DNA from: Wuchereria bancrofti
Taxonomy: Eukaryota; Nematoda; Chromadorea; Rhabditida; Onchocercidae
Length of the DNA: 64,000 bases
Assembly: GCA_005281725.1 (NCBI GenBank)
Contig: SSBO01000001.1
Coordinates: forward strand, 4,324,399-4,388,398
Reading direction: 5' to 3'
Shown here: positions 13,101 to 26,200 of the stretch, in pieces
How the letters are laid out: each line of letters begins with the position of its first letter
Numbering within the stretch: the stretch's first letter is position 1
The notes under the pieces: generated by a model
Told to the model about the DNA's origin: nothing
Database searches by the model: none
What the model saw: only the letters and a program-made list of their open reading frames with translations
Made by a program: the position numbers and the translations under genes

Positions 13101-14882
13101 ACCATAATTATTTTGCATGAGCTTTAAAACTCGCTTTAGAAACGTCACATAATCTGAAATATATCTTGATATTTGTTCGTTTTGAAAACTTCAAAATGGA
13201 ACTCTCGATTTTTTCAAGAAAAAATCGAGTTTCATTTTTTTTTTTTGAAGTCACACGCAAAAAAAAGTGGTCCTCACATCTAAGCATCAACTGGCACAAT
13301 ATCTTAAGTTTCAATAACAGTGCTGTCCAGCTGTTCAGAAGAATAAACAGTATTCATCTAAAGATTTTTTAAAAACAAAATCACCTCTTGGAAAAATACT
13401 AACAAGATCCCGGAAGAATTGCTGAGCTACAGCATGCTTGTCAGTATTTTCCGTGTCTTCGAAAAACCGAAAACGAAAGCAACGGTTTTCCTGGAAAGAT
13501 TCGTTTCTTTTTGTACACAGATAAAGAAATTATGTTATCCATAAACAGAAATATATTTCTTTAATACTAGCAAAAAAAATGTATAAAAATTTCATATACA
13601 AACGGTCATCATCAATTACTCTCATTAGAAGTGTAATTATGAGATCCTAAGATCTCAGTAAAATGCGGTGTAGCTTACACTATGTTTTTTCTTTTTTTTT
13701 TTAATATCTGAGGTGAAGGATAAGGGAGATTAATAGATAAAAGAAAGCATGTATACAAAGAAATAAAGGAGAAAATGAAATTTTTGGTACTACTATTGTA
13801 TTTATTAAAGTATTTGCTATTTTGAACCAATAACTAGATGATATCCGACAACAGTGATCATAAGTAATTCATGAATCTTAACCTGCTTCTTCATATCCCC
13901 ATTTCGCAGCCACACGGAAAAGCTGAGCGATACGTCACATTTTAAATCTAAAATATAATTAAGTTTATTTGACATGAATTTGTAAAAATGGTAAAAAATT
14001 TAACAGTTTTTCTTTAACACTATACACAAATTATGCAGTACAAAATTATACGAACTTGGCTTCCCATTGATAAGCTTATTGATAACAATGCCAGTGTGCT
14101 CTCCACCTGCAACATGAAGTATTCGATTGTATTCAACATCGACGTTCCTGAAAGAATCTATTTGAAAATTATTCCGAATTTAATTTAAGTCAAAATACCT
14201 CCTTTTTGTGTTATATGTTGAAACTGGATGTATTTGAAGAGAATGAAACAGTATGAATTAAGATGACATGAGAGTTTGGTGTAGTGGGAAGTGCAGCTCT
14301 TCAGACAACAAATTTGAAACAGATATAGGAGCATCTAAACATTTTTTTCCTGAGAATTTAAAAGCCATCTTTTAGATGGCCACACTTTCAACACAAAAAC
14401 TCAGTTTGACAAGATGTAACAAGTTTTTCTATTTGTAAAGAATATGACAGATGTTCATATTTTTTAATGGACGAGGTATCGCGAGTCCTTTACTAGCTTA
14501 ACTTTTCCTTATTCCTTATTCAAGGATAAGAAAAATAGCTAACCTTTTCTTCAAAGCTTATGGAAGTTTTCGTTTAATGTTTTAATGGAATAACACTTCT
14601 TCCACTAAGAAATAGACCTTTCTATTCCTTAATTTTATAAACAGAAAAGTTAAAGTTTTTCCTTTCAGAAACTCAAATAAAATATGAACAACGATTATTG
14701 TTCAAACGTAATTTCTCCATAAAGCTCCCAAAATCTTCCTTTTTTCAATCTCCTTATATTTTTTTCTAGCATTGATTTGGTCAAACTTACCGTGAAATAA
14801 GCACCACATTATGTTCCGGACTTTGTACAAGCGGTGAAAGTATCACAAGTCCACCGGAATGGGGCACTTTTGTTGCCACCAT
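10109..14882 (-). CDS. Nucleoside phosphorylase-fold protein with novel N-terminal region
   Basis: Exons: 14882-14791, 14147-14056, 13947-13883, 13490-13385, 13153-13022, 12808-12712, 12462-12350, 12066-11854, 11537-11246, 11080-10953, 10812-10691 and 10337-10109. The first eleven join in phase (484 codons). The C-terminal half is a PNP/UDP phosphorylase-MTAN fold: DSNIYTLGWIGKHRVV, then HVFIVGVGGGVAHYTD and VRLGDVVVS, then PNSERVDSVVHVGSIGAMV, and near the end ALIRGIADYQ, whose Asp matches the catalytic Asp of the family. The order is as in the animal and fungal phosphorylase domains used as fusion modules. The N-terminal 320 residues or so are not recognised; residues around 260-330 (TIAHVQEVLEHAYPNG...SLRCTIKEVNEFLCELETLG) look like a winged-helix module. 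The last exon needs two bases from a preceding exon while exon 11 ends in phase 0, so a small exon is missing or one base is wrong. Substrate unknown. Confidence 0.75.
13204..13229. repeat. Perfect 12-base inverted repeat with 2-base loop
   Basis: CTCGATTTTTTC (13204-13215) and GAAAAAATCGAG (13218-13229) are exact reverse complements inside an intron of the phosphorylase gene. It can form a hairpin in DNA or RNA; no function is implied. Confidence 0.85.
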
Positions 14883-14951
14883 TTTCGAAAAAACCGCCAC
14901 CGTGAACCAAAAAAGCCTTCCCCACTTATCGCAACACTTCCGACGAGTGAC

Positions 14952-14957
14952 CTGAAA
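14952..14957 (-). promoter_or_regulatory. Probable spliced-leader trans-splice acceptor of the phosphorylase gene
   Basis: TTTTCAG read on the minus strand, 69 bases before the ATG at 14882, with no upstream exon that fits. The frame is also open from this acceptor to the ATG, so an N-terminal extension cannot be excluded. Confidence 0.5.
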
Positions 14958-17900
14958 AGTTGCATACTTTGCTGAGATCTGCCCATTTCATTCACTATAT
15001 TTAGAGCAAATGAGACCTATTTAAATCAGACGCACCTTAAAGCTCACAGTAACACGAACCTCAGAAAAAGGACTCTCACAATATGAGGCGTCAATTCAGG
15101 CACCAAATATTCTTAAACTCCTATATGCCATGGCAATGGCAAGAAAAATCACTAAAACATGAGAGACTACAACAAAAAAGACAAACCGAATCAGAAGGGA
15201 AAATGAAAAAGAACTTATAGCTTACTCTCACTTTCGAGTCATCTCAATTTATTAAATGAAATTCGTAATGCTTTTAACAACACTCAAAGAGCTTCTAAGT
15301 CCGAATTTTATTCTTTAGTTACGTAGAAATGTCTGCGGAATTGTCTGAGACCGTTAGTAGTTTCCCGCCCATAATTTCAAAACTTTAACGGAACAGAATT
15401 TTGGACTATCCACAATGTTATTCGAAATCCACAGATTGGCTAACAGATATATATCATGTGGGACTAGTTGCTACTTCATTCGGTGTTAACAACCAAATTA
15501 AACCTCAGAAGACATTAAATCTGTCTAATATTTAAGAATCATTAACGAAAACAATTATTGTATGGGAAAAAGCCTTCGCAAAATCTCGATAGCGATTGCA
15601 TTCTGCTATAAAATCGACCATTCCTATGGAAAAAAAAGATAATCATACGAACAGACAAACAAGAAATTTGTGCCTGTGTAAGACTTCCGTAAATGTAATC
15701 ATAAATGAAGCGATTTACTAGTTCACGCAAATTTTGTCTAAATCGAGTGCAATCCATTAAATAGTCACTTGTGCACTTTAATGTTCTTTATCTCTTAACA
15801 GCTATTTCTCGTGTGTTATTTTCCCGAAGTTTTATCAGGAAACGGAAAAATTTGCGGTTAGAATTTCACTCTTGCAAACTATAGTTATTTTCTCGACGAA
15901 CAATCCGTTACCGGCGCATTAACGATCATTAATTTGAAATATACCGAAAGAAAATTCCAGTGCCAAAAATTTCAAATAATAATTGGAATGAAGCGATTCG
16001 TCCATAAAATGAATCTGAAAAGGACGAGAACTTCAAAACGTATGCTGTTAAGTGTGATAAAATAAAGTCAGAATCTATATTCCAAGTAGTTGTTATCTAT
16101 ATTCCAAGCAACCATAATGATCTCTTTCTCATGCAATGGATTTTGTTTTATTGCAACTAGTACCCATGAATTTTAATTCAAGTGAGTAGCAAGCCTAAGA
16201 AAAAATGGAACATGAAGTTTAAACGAATATTCACGCTGTATTCTTATTTTAAATGTCTGGAAATTGTTGGAGTAGATGAGTTTTCTTTTTTTGAAACTCA
16301 ATATATCGTAAAAATCTGTGCCTGGAAGAAAACATATTTGATAAGTTTCTTTTTCTGTTTTCTTATCTATTCTGAAAATTCTAAAATTTTATTGAGATTC
16401 TTGTCCACTAATTTTTTTTCCCCAGAAAGACACAAAATTCCTCAGCACAAAATGTTATAAGATGTTTAAAATGAAGAACATAGAAGGATCAATATTGCAA
16501 TGAACAATATTCAAAGGAACTTCTTCGTGCGGGCCCTACCAAACTGAACATTACAGTGTTAAATGAATGAATGAATGAATGATGAAAGAGAAGGTTCCAA
16601 ACAATTTGCAATTCCACGAATGATTGATATCTTCTCTCCAACTCTTCTCATTCTCGAGGAATGAATTCCATATCAATGATACCAGTCGTTATTAGTCAGT
16701 TTTGAGAGTAACAGTATGAGAAGCGCAGTGGATAAATAATCTCTCTCTGAAAATTTTTCACGGCTCAAACATTCCTGAAGTATCCCATCACCTCATTATA
16801 CCTTTGTTATTCCTCTTTAATGAGCTACTAATGCAGTGACCTCAGCGTTATAGATATGTAATTCACTACGAACAGTCAACTCAATTCACGCTTATGACAG
16901 AACATAAACGTGTCCTATCCCGGAAGAGCATCAGCAGACTGCTGTGACACCACCTCATCGATCATATCAAATTGTTGTTCCTCCACTTTTATCAGCGTTC
17001 GCTCATTGGCCCTCACTGTTGAAACTGGAAGAACTATTTCTTTCATGGTACTGATGATATGTACCTTTAGCAGTTAATTTCCAATTTATTTTGAATTGTT
17101 TATCATTCCTACAATGATTTTTCATGATGGACTAATCGAATGAAAATTGCTGGTGAACTATTTGATGTGTCCCAGAAACAGATTAGCAGACAAGATCTTA
17201 AGTAAAATGTTTAACAACTTCTGGAAACAATTCAGCATTATGTCAATTTGCAGATAGTTTAAGATTTTTTTTATCGTCCTATATGCACAACAACCCTAAA
17301 ATATTGTTCATAAGCTAAATAATGAGCAAATACTGAAATGTTCTACTTCACATCCCGCGTGATTTACATGAGAATTTCACACGCACACTGAGTAAGATGG
17401 GAATGTGATGTCATTTCAGCTAGTCGTAATGATACATTCATTTTACATTAACTTGTACATTCTCGCACAGTCTCTTCAAATCAAAAGTGACATCCATTTG
17501 GTTGCTACACCTTACAAAAACAATATTCATCCATTTCGAAACAGATTTCTCAAATTCCGATTTCAATTCGCCTGTTTGCAGTGAAATAATTGAATGAAGT
17601 CTTCAAATTATTGAAATGTTTCCAGTAAAGAAGTTGCCAAATTATTAGAAATAGCTGCACTTATTAAATCTAATATGTAATGTGACTGGTTGCCATGCAT
17701 TAGACTTTAAATTTTAACAGAAATTTTTCGGATGTACTTTTCGAAATTCTTCGAACTTAGAATAATGTCTCAGTAACATAAATAACTTATAGCAGTCATT
17801 AGCAAATCATCAAAATTAAATGAAAGCTGATTTTGAAATTTCTTGAAATTGAACAATGTTTCTAATGGAGAAAGAGTGCACTCAGTTCAACAAAAAAAAA

Positions 17901-20291
17901 AAAAATGTTGAGAAATACAACTTAAGGGGAAATTAATTGCAACGCACTAATTCAACTATAAACAAGTGGTTCAGTAATTAAAACCACTTCAGGTATTTTC
18001 ATCCTAAATCAGAAATGTGGACGAAAAGGACAAACACGATAATTCACTATCCAGAACGAATAACTTTTCAAATCCTTGACAAGAAAGTTTGGAGTTATTC
18101 TCAAAAGTGAAGACAGAGGCATTTAAAAAATAGAAACAAATATAACATTTTTTTCTTTTGTGAAAAAAACACTTCTTTCCTCCCCAGAATTATTTCAAAT
18201 TCCTCTAAGGATTTGCTTTACGCCGCACAGTAAACAGTTTCATGCAAATTCCAAACCCTTTTTAATGAAAATGCCATGAGAAATCTGAAATTTCCTTTTA
18301 AAGTATATTGAGTCAAAAAACATTTGAACTATGTGTATTTTCATAATATCGGCTATTCTGATAAACACTTCATTTATCTTTGTACAGCAGATACAAAGTA
18401 TTCCCCTTGCTAGTCTCGGTTGCATTTTTGCGCAACATTAGTTTTTCTTAAGCATGTTTCTGGAATAAATGTCAAAAAATTAGAGGGGGAGTTTGTCGAA
18501 AGAAGGAGGAACTTGAGAAAAAAAAGGGGAAAGAATAACGTCAGAACTGATATACGAAAGTCCCACTTGAGTCATCAATACTACCAAAATTCTTTCGCCG
18601 CAGATATTTGCGCAATGCAGTACGCATTCAATACTTCCGACTTCCCTGATTTTAATTTTCAAATTTAGACTACATATCACTATGGTTTGAAGACTGTAAA
18701 TTATTCATTGCATAAAAAGAAGAGAACCGACTCTCTCTCGTGCATCTTTGATTTTGTCACCCGCTCCGGTTCAATACCAACGAAGTTCCCATAAATTTAT
18801 TTCTCTACTACTCTATAACAATTGTTAAGTTATAAAGTCTAATGTTATAATGTTTCAGAAAGTTACTGCTGTCATCATAAAAAGGTTTGGAGTAACATAT
18901 CTGCTCACCACAAAAAAGGTCAGGAATAAAAGAGACCGACAATTTCACCCACCTCTTCCATTCCGGAAAAACTCAGAAGCTTGCCTAAATCAAGAACATC
19001 AAGCTAGTTTGATTGGCAAATAATAAAGCCGACGAGAAACTGCATTATGTTAGATTTTCTCAACTTTTAAATCCGTAATAAACATATTTTTTCGATATGT
19101 TCACTTCTGAACAACACAAAAACCATAAGCTTTCTGGAAAAGCACTAACAACACTTCTTTCAGAAGACATCTTTTAACTTTGAAACGTAGGATTCCAGAT
19201 TTTTCTGGGGAAATTATAAAGATAAACATGAAAAGACTGTGGTGAAATACGGCAAAGAAAGGAACAGAAGTGTAATGGCCTCACATTCACAACGCTCGAT
19301 TTTTGCTTCCTGTGAATAAACTGAGAATAAAATCCACTGATATTTTACTGAGCATATTTGCCAGGGTATGAGAAAAATGACGCGTATAGGCATGTAAGAT
19401 GAATGAAGTCCTGTTTCTAGGTTAATTGTAGCATTTCAGATTTTCAGCTCTGATATCCGCATTAACAGCCAAATCAGACTTGTGTTAAGTGAGTTTTATG
19501 GGATGATAAAGTCTAGGATCAAATTCGTTTACCGGCGCATTTGGTATTCCTAGTTGCAGAAATGATTCGAGACAAACAAACGGATTAACTATTGCTTTCA
19601 TAACTATAGTTCACTAATTTTACGTGACAAATATGAAATGTTCAGTAGTGTTAACAATCTTATTCCCCAATTTTATAAATTAAGTGCTGCAAATGGCTTA
19701 ATAGGATATGCTTAAGTTGAACTTTCAGTATCGTCAATCTCTATGTAAATAATTGGGCAGATGTGCCAAAAAATAAGAACACAAGATAAATTGCAGACAA
19801 GCTTGAGGTAATCAAAAAAAAGTTCCAACAAAGTAAAGGCATGCCTAATATAAACACATATTATCATTCAAATATTACATCCAAAGAAAAATTCTAGAAC
19901 ATCATATAACAGCTCTGGAAATGACAGCACATCGCAAACCATGCAGGTATTTGATAGTTTAACAGTTCCCAATCTGCACACCATGTATTGTGTAAATCCA
20001 ATAATCACTACTAAAATGGGTTCATTTGTCATTACTGCCAAAGTACAACTTTGAACCTGTTTCAGTACATTAAGAGCTGTAAAAATAACACCAAAATTCT
20101 ATACAAATTATGCTTTTTTTAACAAAATCATAAACTATACAGCTATTTGATATTTTCACAGCAGATTTACATAAAAGATTTAATTTATTGATAAGCAAAA
20201 CGAATTTTAAGCATTGCTGAGACAATAAAAAGTGATTTATATATATAGACGTCATTGTATAAAAGATATCATGAAAGAATATTTAGCTTTT
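14958..20291. other. Long intergenic region, no gene seen
   Basis: These 5.3 kb contain only short open frames (under about 95 codons) that lack splice sites at their ends, have low-complexity AT-driven composition and match no neighbour. A tetranucleotide repeat lies at 16562-16583. A duplicated word ATCTATATTCCAAG occurs near 16072 and 16095. Regulatory elements of the phosphorylase gene and the 3' UTR of TTC7 are presumably at the two ends. Confidence 0.45.
16562..16583. repeat. (ATGA)n microsatellite
   Basis: Five consecutive AATG units followed by ATGATGA in intergenic DNA. Confidence 0.85.
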
Positions 20292-23200
20292 TCATCGCGA
20301 AGTGTGAATTAAAACCGGTAACGAAGAGAATGGTATAAGTGGAGTTGAGGAATTTAGAGCTGAGGCGATCGAATAACATTCTAGAGCTTCTTCAAAACGC
20401 CCATCCTCTGACAGGATCAACCCAAGCGCTTGCCATGAATCGTTATGCAGTGGATCAATCTGTACAACATCTCTGAAGGAAACATAAATTTTAAATGGTG
20501 CAAATAGAAGAAATTAAATCAATACAATGATATAAAAGCAAATAGTAGAAATAAAGAAGGCTTCACTATGAACAAAAAAGTTATCTGACTCAGAACTATC
20601 TACAGCTCAATAGATGAGCTTAAACGAATAAGAAATTTTTCATTATTTTGTTAAAAATCCGTTACTTTCAAATCGATTTGTTTCCATAATACAAAAGAAA
20701 AAGTGATGAAGGTTTCATAAAGTTTCATAAAGTGAAATGTTCAAACACATTTAAAAAGCAATAATCAATCCGAAAAAATCCCCATTTCTTTTTTTCACAA
20801 ATAACATGCAAACAATCTCTGATTGCTTCAAATAAAAATACCCTTACTTATAATTCTTTACTAACCTCAACATTTTCTCAGCCATGGGAATATTTCCCTC
20901 CAATCTGTAAATACGAGCTAAGTGTCGCAATGATGACACGTGAGAAGGTGCTATTGCAAGTGCTCCCAACAAGGAAGCTTTTGCATCACTTCGCAAATGC
21001 TCACATTTCGCGGTATTCTCACACTTAGCCGCTCGAGCGGCTAACAAACGACCCTGAAGCAGAAACAGTCTATAACAACTTCATGAAATATAAAAAATCT
21101 CAACAATGAACTATTATATATAAAACATAAGACTCTTTTAATTTTTCTATTAACATACTTTAAAATGTACCTCGGTGTAAAGAAAATGAATAAAGTCATA
21201 ATGGGAGAAAAGAAAATCCATGTGGTAAAGAAAATGATTTTATCCGAAGATTCAGATTAAGGCACGAAACCTTGATATATAATGCTTGGTGTGAACTTGG
21301 ATATAAAGCAGATGCTTCCTCAATACATGGTCGCACATCTTCCATACGACCAAGATCAAGAAAAAGTTCAGCAAGTTCAAGCCAAATATTTGCCTAAAAT
21401 AAATACGAAACATGCTCATATAAAAATTTTGTAAAATGAATATAGATGGGCAGGAAGTGAAACGAATACAGATGGATAAAAATTATGATGGTGAGACAAA
21501 AAGAAAAAAAAAAAAGAGATTTAGGAAAATGATTCGGCCAGATGATAAAAAAAAAAACTGTAGAATCAAAAAAGTAGCACAGATACCTTCATCATGAAAT
21601 GTGTTTCCATAGTTCTTGATTGTCTGGAGCAGAGTGAAACGGTCGAAGTTCCATAATCGGATGTCCCCTGAGTTGTATACACGGATCCATTATCTAAAAT
21701 ACATGAATTATAAACAAGATAAACATCACAGTCTGTGGATCTGCAGTACTTTCAACAGGAGAACGTAATCCACACAATAAACCTGATCAATTAAAATCAG
21801 ACTTTTCTAACTGATAAAGTCAAGAATTTCATAATATTTGTAAATAATAAAAGTAAAAATTTTAGAACGAAAAATAAATTTCATAATAAAGTCAATAGCA
21901 ACTTCAAGCAGTATCATGTATTAAAAGGCATTCTATCAATCCTACTCTTAACTGAAAAAAATATGACACACCGGCAGCATCGCTGGTTCCCACACTAGCA
22001 GACATGCTCGCAAGCGCAGAGGATGATAAAATACCCAGTGAAGCGGCAGCAATATATGGTGTTGCTGTTACAGCATCACGACTACTCAGTGAACGCAGCA
22101 AACTTTCATTCCGCCCATTTTTTTGACTTTCTTCGCTTCCTGAAAAAAGATATTCGCAAAATCGATTTCATTCGACATTCTAATCTAACAGTTGACAGAT
22201 TTCATGCAACTTAGTGATGATATCACGCAAAAATACTATGAATCCCAGAATTTCTATATTTTTAGCATTCGTAAGAAATGATGCATCTACATTATACATA
22301 TTTATAAATAATGAAAGTAAAAATTTTAGAACGAAAAACAACAGTACCCGTTCGTGCAATGTGTGTATTCGGTTCTTCGAAAAAATTTGTTTCTCGACTT
22401 TTCCAAAAATATAGCAAATGGTGCGATGATGCCAAGGCTTCATCAACACGACCTATTTAGAAAATAAATAACAAATCTGCAATTCTCGATAGTGATAAAT
22501 GCAATTAAGTGCTTCTTCTCACCAAGACAACTGTTAGATTTTGAAATGGATAAACATGACGAGAAAACACAATAACATTTAACTAAACTGTCTACAAACA
22601 AAGAACAAATAATAACTATATTTTTTACAAGTTACACAGAATGTATGCTATTAAGTAGGATCACGTGGAATTAGTTTTTGCGGTTTTTTAGAAAATTAAA
22701 AATTTACCGAATTTAATTTCAAGCATTAATTTAAGCACGGTAAGTGGATAGTTGGTCGGGAAATCTTCTATAGCATCGACAATCAGTTCGAGTGCTGCTT
22801 TGTAATCTTTCTGGGCAGTAAAAATTAATGCAAGAAGCATTATCGCGAGCGGCATTTCCGGGTTCAATTCCAGCGTTCTTTTACACCAATCACGAGCTAC
22901 TTGTAAATCACGGGCTGAAAGGAACTTTAAAAACTGGAAAAAAGAAAACGGAAGTTCAAACTTCAGATCTTGTATGATCAAGAATAAACCGTAAATCTTT
23001 CTAATGAGCATATTTCATAAAAACCAATTATTTAAAACGCATTTTTCTTCTCTAAATCTCAGCAATAAAATGTGGTAATTTAGAAATTGAGACATTTTTA
23101 CTGGAAAATCTTTAAAAAGTTTTCCTCAAATCAACATATTTCCCCAAAAATGTTATTTTCTTCATCACTCTGTCAACGTTTGTTTTCGTCTTATTTTTTT

Positions 23201-26200
23201 ATTTTTTAATTCAGCTGTGAGCTCCTGCAAAGTTACTTAATTCATGACATTAACAAAATTACGTCATATTAATAATAAATGTATTCATATTCATGAGTTT
23301 TATAGCAGAGGTACTGGAAGTAACATTAGAAAAAGTGTCGGTATTGCGTTTGAGACATGATTTAATTGACAGACCATGGAATGAAGGAGACGAATGCTAC
23401 CAGCGAATTATGACATTATTAGGCAATTTTTATATGAAAGTTACTGAAAAAATTACAGCAAAAATGTGTGAAACTTTCAGTCCATTTCCTAGCTTTAAAT
23501 TCCTCTAAATTTGTTCATGAAAGTTCACAAGAAATGTTAAAAATGAAAAAATATTTTTCTATGTAAAAATTAAACGATTCTTCACCGATAGCATATTGCC
23601 GGGCACAATAATAATGAGTTAGATCATCGAGTGGATCCAATGCTGCAGCATCTTCAAATAATTTTATCACTTCCAGGCGCATTTCATTCCGATTGTTGTA
23701 CCGAACTACTGTTTCTGCTTTCAGGCTTAAAATAGTCCAATCATTTGAATTATAAAATCATACATTCAAAATGCGAGGAACCACTTTTTGGAGGGTCACG
23801 AAACATCGCCCGCGGTATATTTGATAATCTTTTGGCATCCTTGCAAATGAAATGTTTGGTGACCAGCTTTCTATTCTTCAAAATCTTGATTATAACCGTA
23901 AGAAAAAAAGGCTTTTCAACAAAAATCGTTAATACCATCAGACAAATAATTAATTCTGTTCGTTCATAATCTGAACAAATACATATGTATGAACGAATGT
24001 GTACATAAGTAGATAACTTCATTTTAATTACTGACTCACCTCAGTGCAACAGCTTTCAACAGCAAACATCGTCCAGCAAGCCAATTTCCTTCGCACAATT
24101 CGATAGCTTTTTCAGCATGAACTACAGCTAAAATAAGACCACAAAACATATTGTTTTCTAGAAAAAGTCAGCATAAACAAGCCCGGAACATTGAAATATA
24201 CTTATTTGGAAGGGACAAAGTTATAGAACGTTTCTCTATGCTTGATTTACGATATTCTAAATTGACTGAACATAGGCCAGGAAATTTTTATAAACATTAT
24301 GCAACCGCGATTTTTTTTAAAATAACTTTCTTACTGTCTTACCTTCATCATACTGCTCAAGATGCTCAAGCGCGACGTTGGCAGCAAAAATATGCTGTGC
24401 AAGAGCACTATCATCATACTGTTCGATAGCTAAGCATTGCGACAAGATCCTAGAAGCTCTCACATATCTTCCATGGCAAAGTAACGTCAAGGCGAACTGG
24501 AACCTGGAGAAGATTGTTGAGACCACTGGAAATATCTAAGAGAATATTAAAAGTTTTCAATCAAAGGATTAACCATAAATATTTATCTTCGTTCGCAAAT
24601 TTCATTGCTTTTTCATGAATACTTGATAAAAGTTCGTACTGTCGCAAAGCTGATAACACCTAAATAATATCTAAAGTTGCTTAAGTATTTTCGGAAAATG
24701 CCTGTAATAATTAGCAAATTAATAATCGCTTGAAAGGATGCTATTGTTTGAGGTGCACATGCTCATTTTGCATTTCAGCGCAATGTTGCATATCTTACAA
24801 TGCAGTAAAGAGATTTTTTGATACTACAGCGATTAGAGCGACAGATCGGAAAATGCCTACCGCCAAAAAAATAGGAAAGCATTCAGCTTCATGTATATGG
24901 GGGAACAAACAGCAGTAAACACTCTTGCAAGACAAAATTATTAAATCTTTGAGAGTTTTGAAGTTATAGTTCAATTTCAATTTCTAAGTAAGTATCATAA
25001 AATCCCTCTTTGAGAACCTTAAAAACGTATATTGTTTGAATAATTGTTTCCAAAATGGAAAAATGTTTTGAGCTGACGAGCAAGCTACTGAACAAAAACA
25101 TGAATTATTTGAATATTTCCAAAAAAGAAAGGATCGAATCGAACCAAAGTGAGTAAATTATACACTGATTTGGCCACGTGTAGTGAATTTTGACGATTAG
25201 TCATCAACTCTTCAGCTCGGTTTAATACAACGTCTTTTGTCGCTAGAACCTAAAATAAGATAATTTCCAAGCAACAGCACCTCGGTTCTATTTATGTATA
25301 TCTTGCAATATACAAAATTAGAAACAATCATTTATTTACCTCGCTAATTAGTAATAACAACAAGATTTCTTCAATCCTCGAAGCGGGTGAAAAATAACTC
25401 TTATGTGAGCCAGTATAAAATCTGCAAAAATATCTAGTTGCAACTACTCTAAAACTAAAACGGCGAATAATTTCTATAAATCATTCAATATGGATATCTG
25501 AAGCTAGGCGATATGAACGGAGTTATGCGATTATTTCATCAAGCAACGTGACGCCGTAATCCGTCCTACAAAAAGCTACCAAATACAATTTCTGCATTTG
25601 TGAGAAGTAGAACAAAAATTTCCTCTCATTGTCCGGAAACATAATTTCTTCGTGGACTGATTATACCCTGAACATCATTTTTTATCAAAAAGTAGTCAGT
25701 AATAAAACTTTCAAATTCCTTCTAATTAAACACCTGAACAAACTGATTTATTAGAAAACCTTAGGTTTTGTGATTTTGTGCTAACAGATTGTGACTCCAT
25801 GTAACCATAATCCGGCATACCTCTGATCAACACTTCCGCTAACTGTCGACTTAATCTGAAAATCCGCTGAACTAAAAATTGGAAAATTAAAGCTTGTAAG
25901 GAAAAAAAAATAGCTTTTCATTTTCAGCATTTCTTGTGAACTTTCATGACTAAATTTCGACAAATTTTAAAGTTGGAAAATGGACTGACTGATCGTTACA
26001 CACCTTTGCTGCAATTTTTCGCCCACTACTTTGTCGCCTAACGATGTCATAATTCGGCGGTACCATTCAACTCCTTCATCATTCCATGGTTTATCAATTA
26101 AATTCTGTCTCAGACGTAACACAGGCACTCTTTCTAATGTTGTTTCCAGTAACTCTCCTATAAAATTCATGAATATAAAATATAAATATAGCATTGTAAT

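Noticed and set aside
16182..16460. 92-codon plus-strand frame, Phe/Lys-rich
   Set aside because: AT-driven composition, no splice signals, isolated in a gene-poor region.
18420..18680. Overlapping frames on both strands
   Set aside because: No recognisable motif, and opposite-strand frames of equal length indicate chance.
22180..22449. 89-codon minus-strand frame over TTC7 exon 15
   Set aside because: Only the exon part is TTC7, and in another frame; the rest reads through intron.
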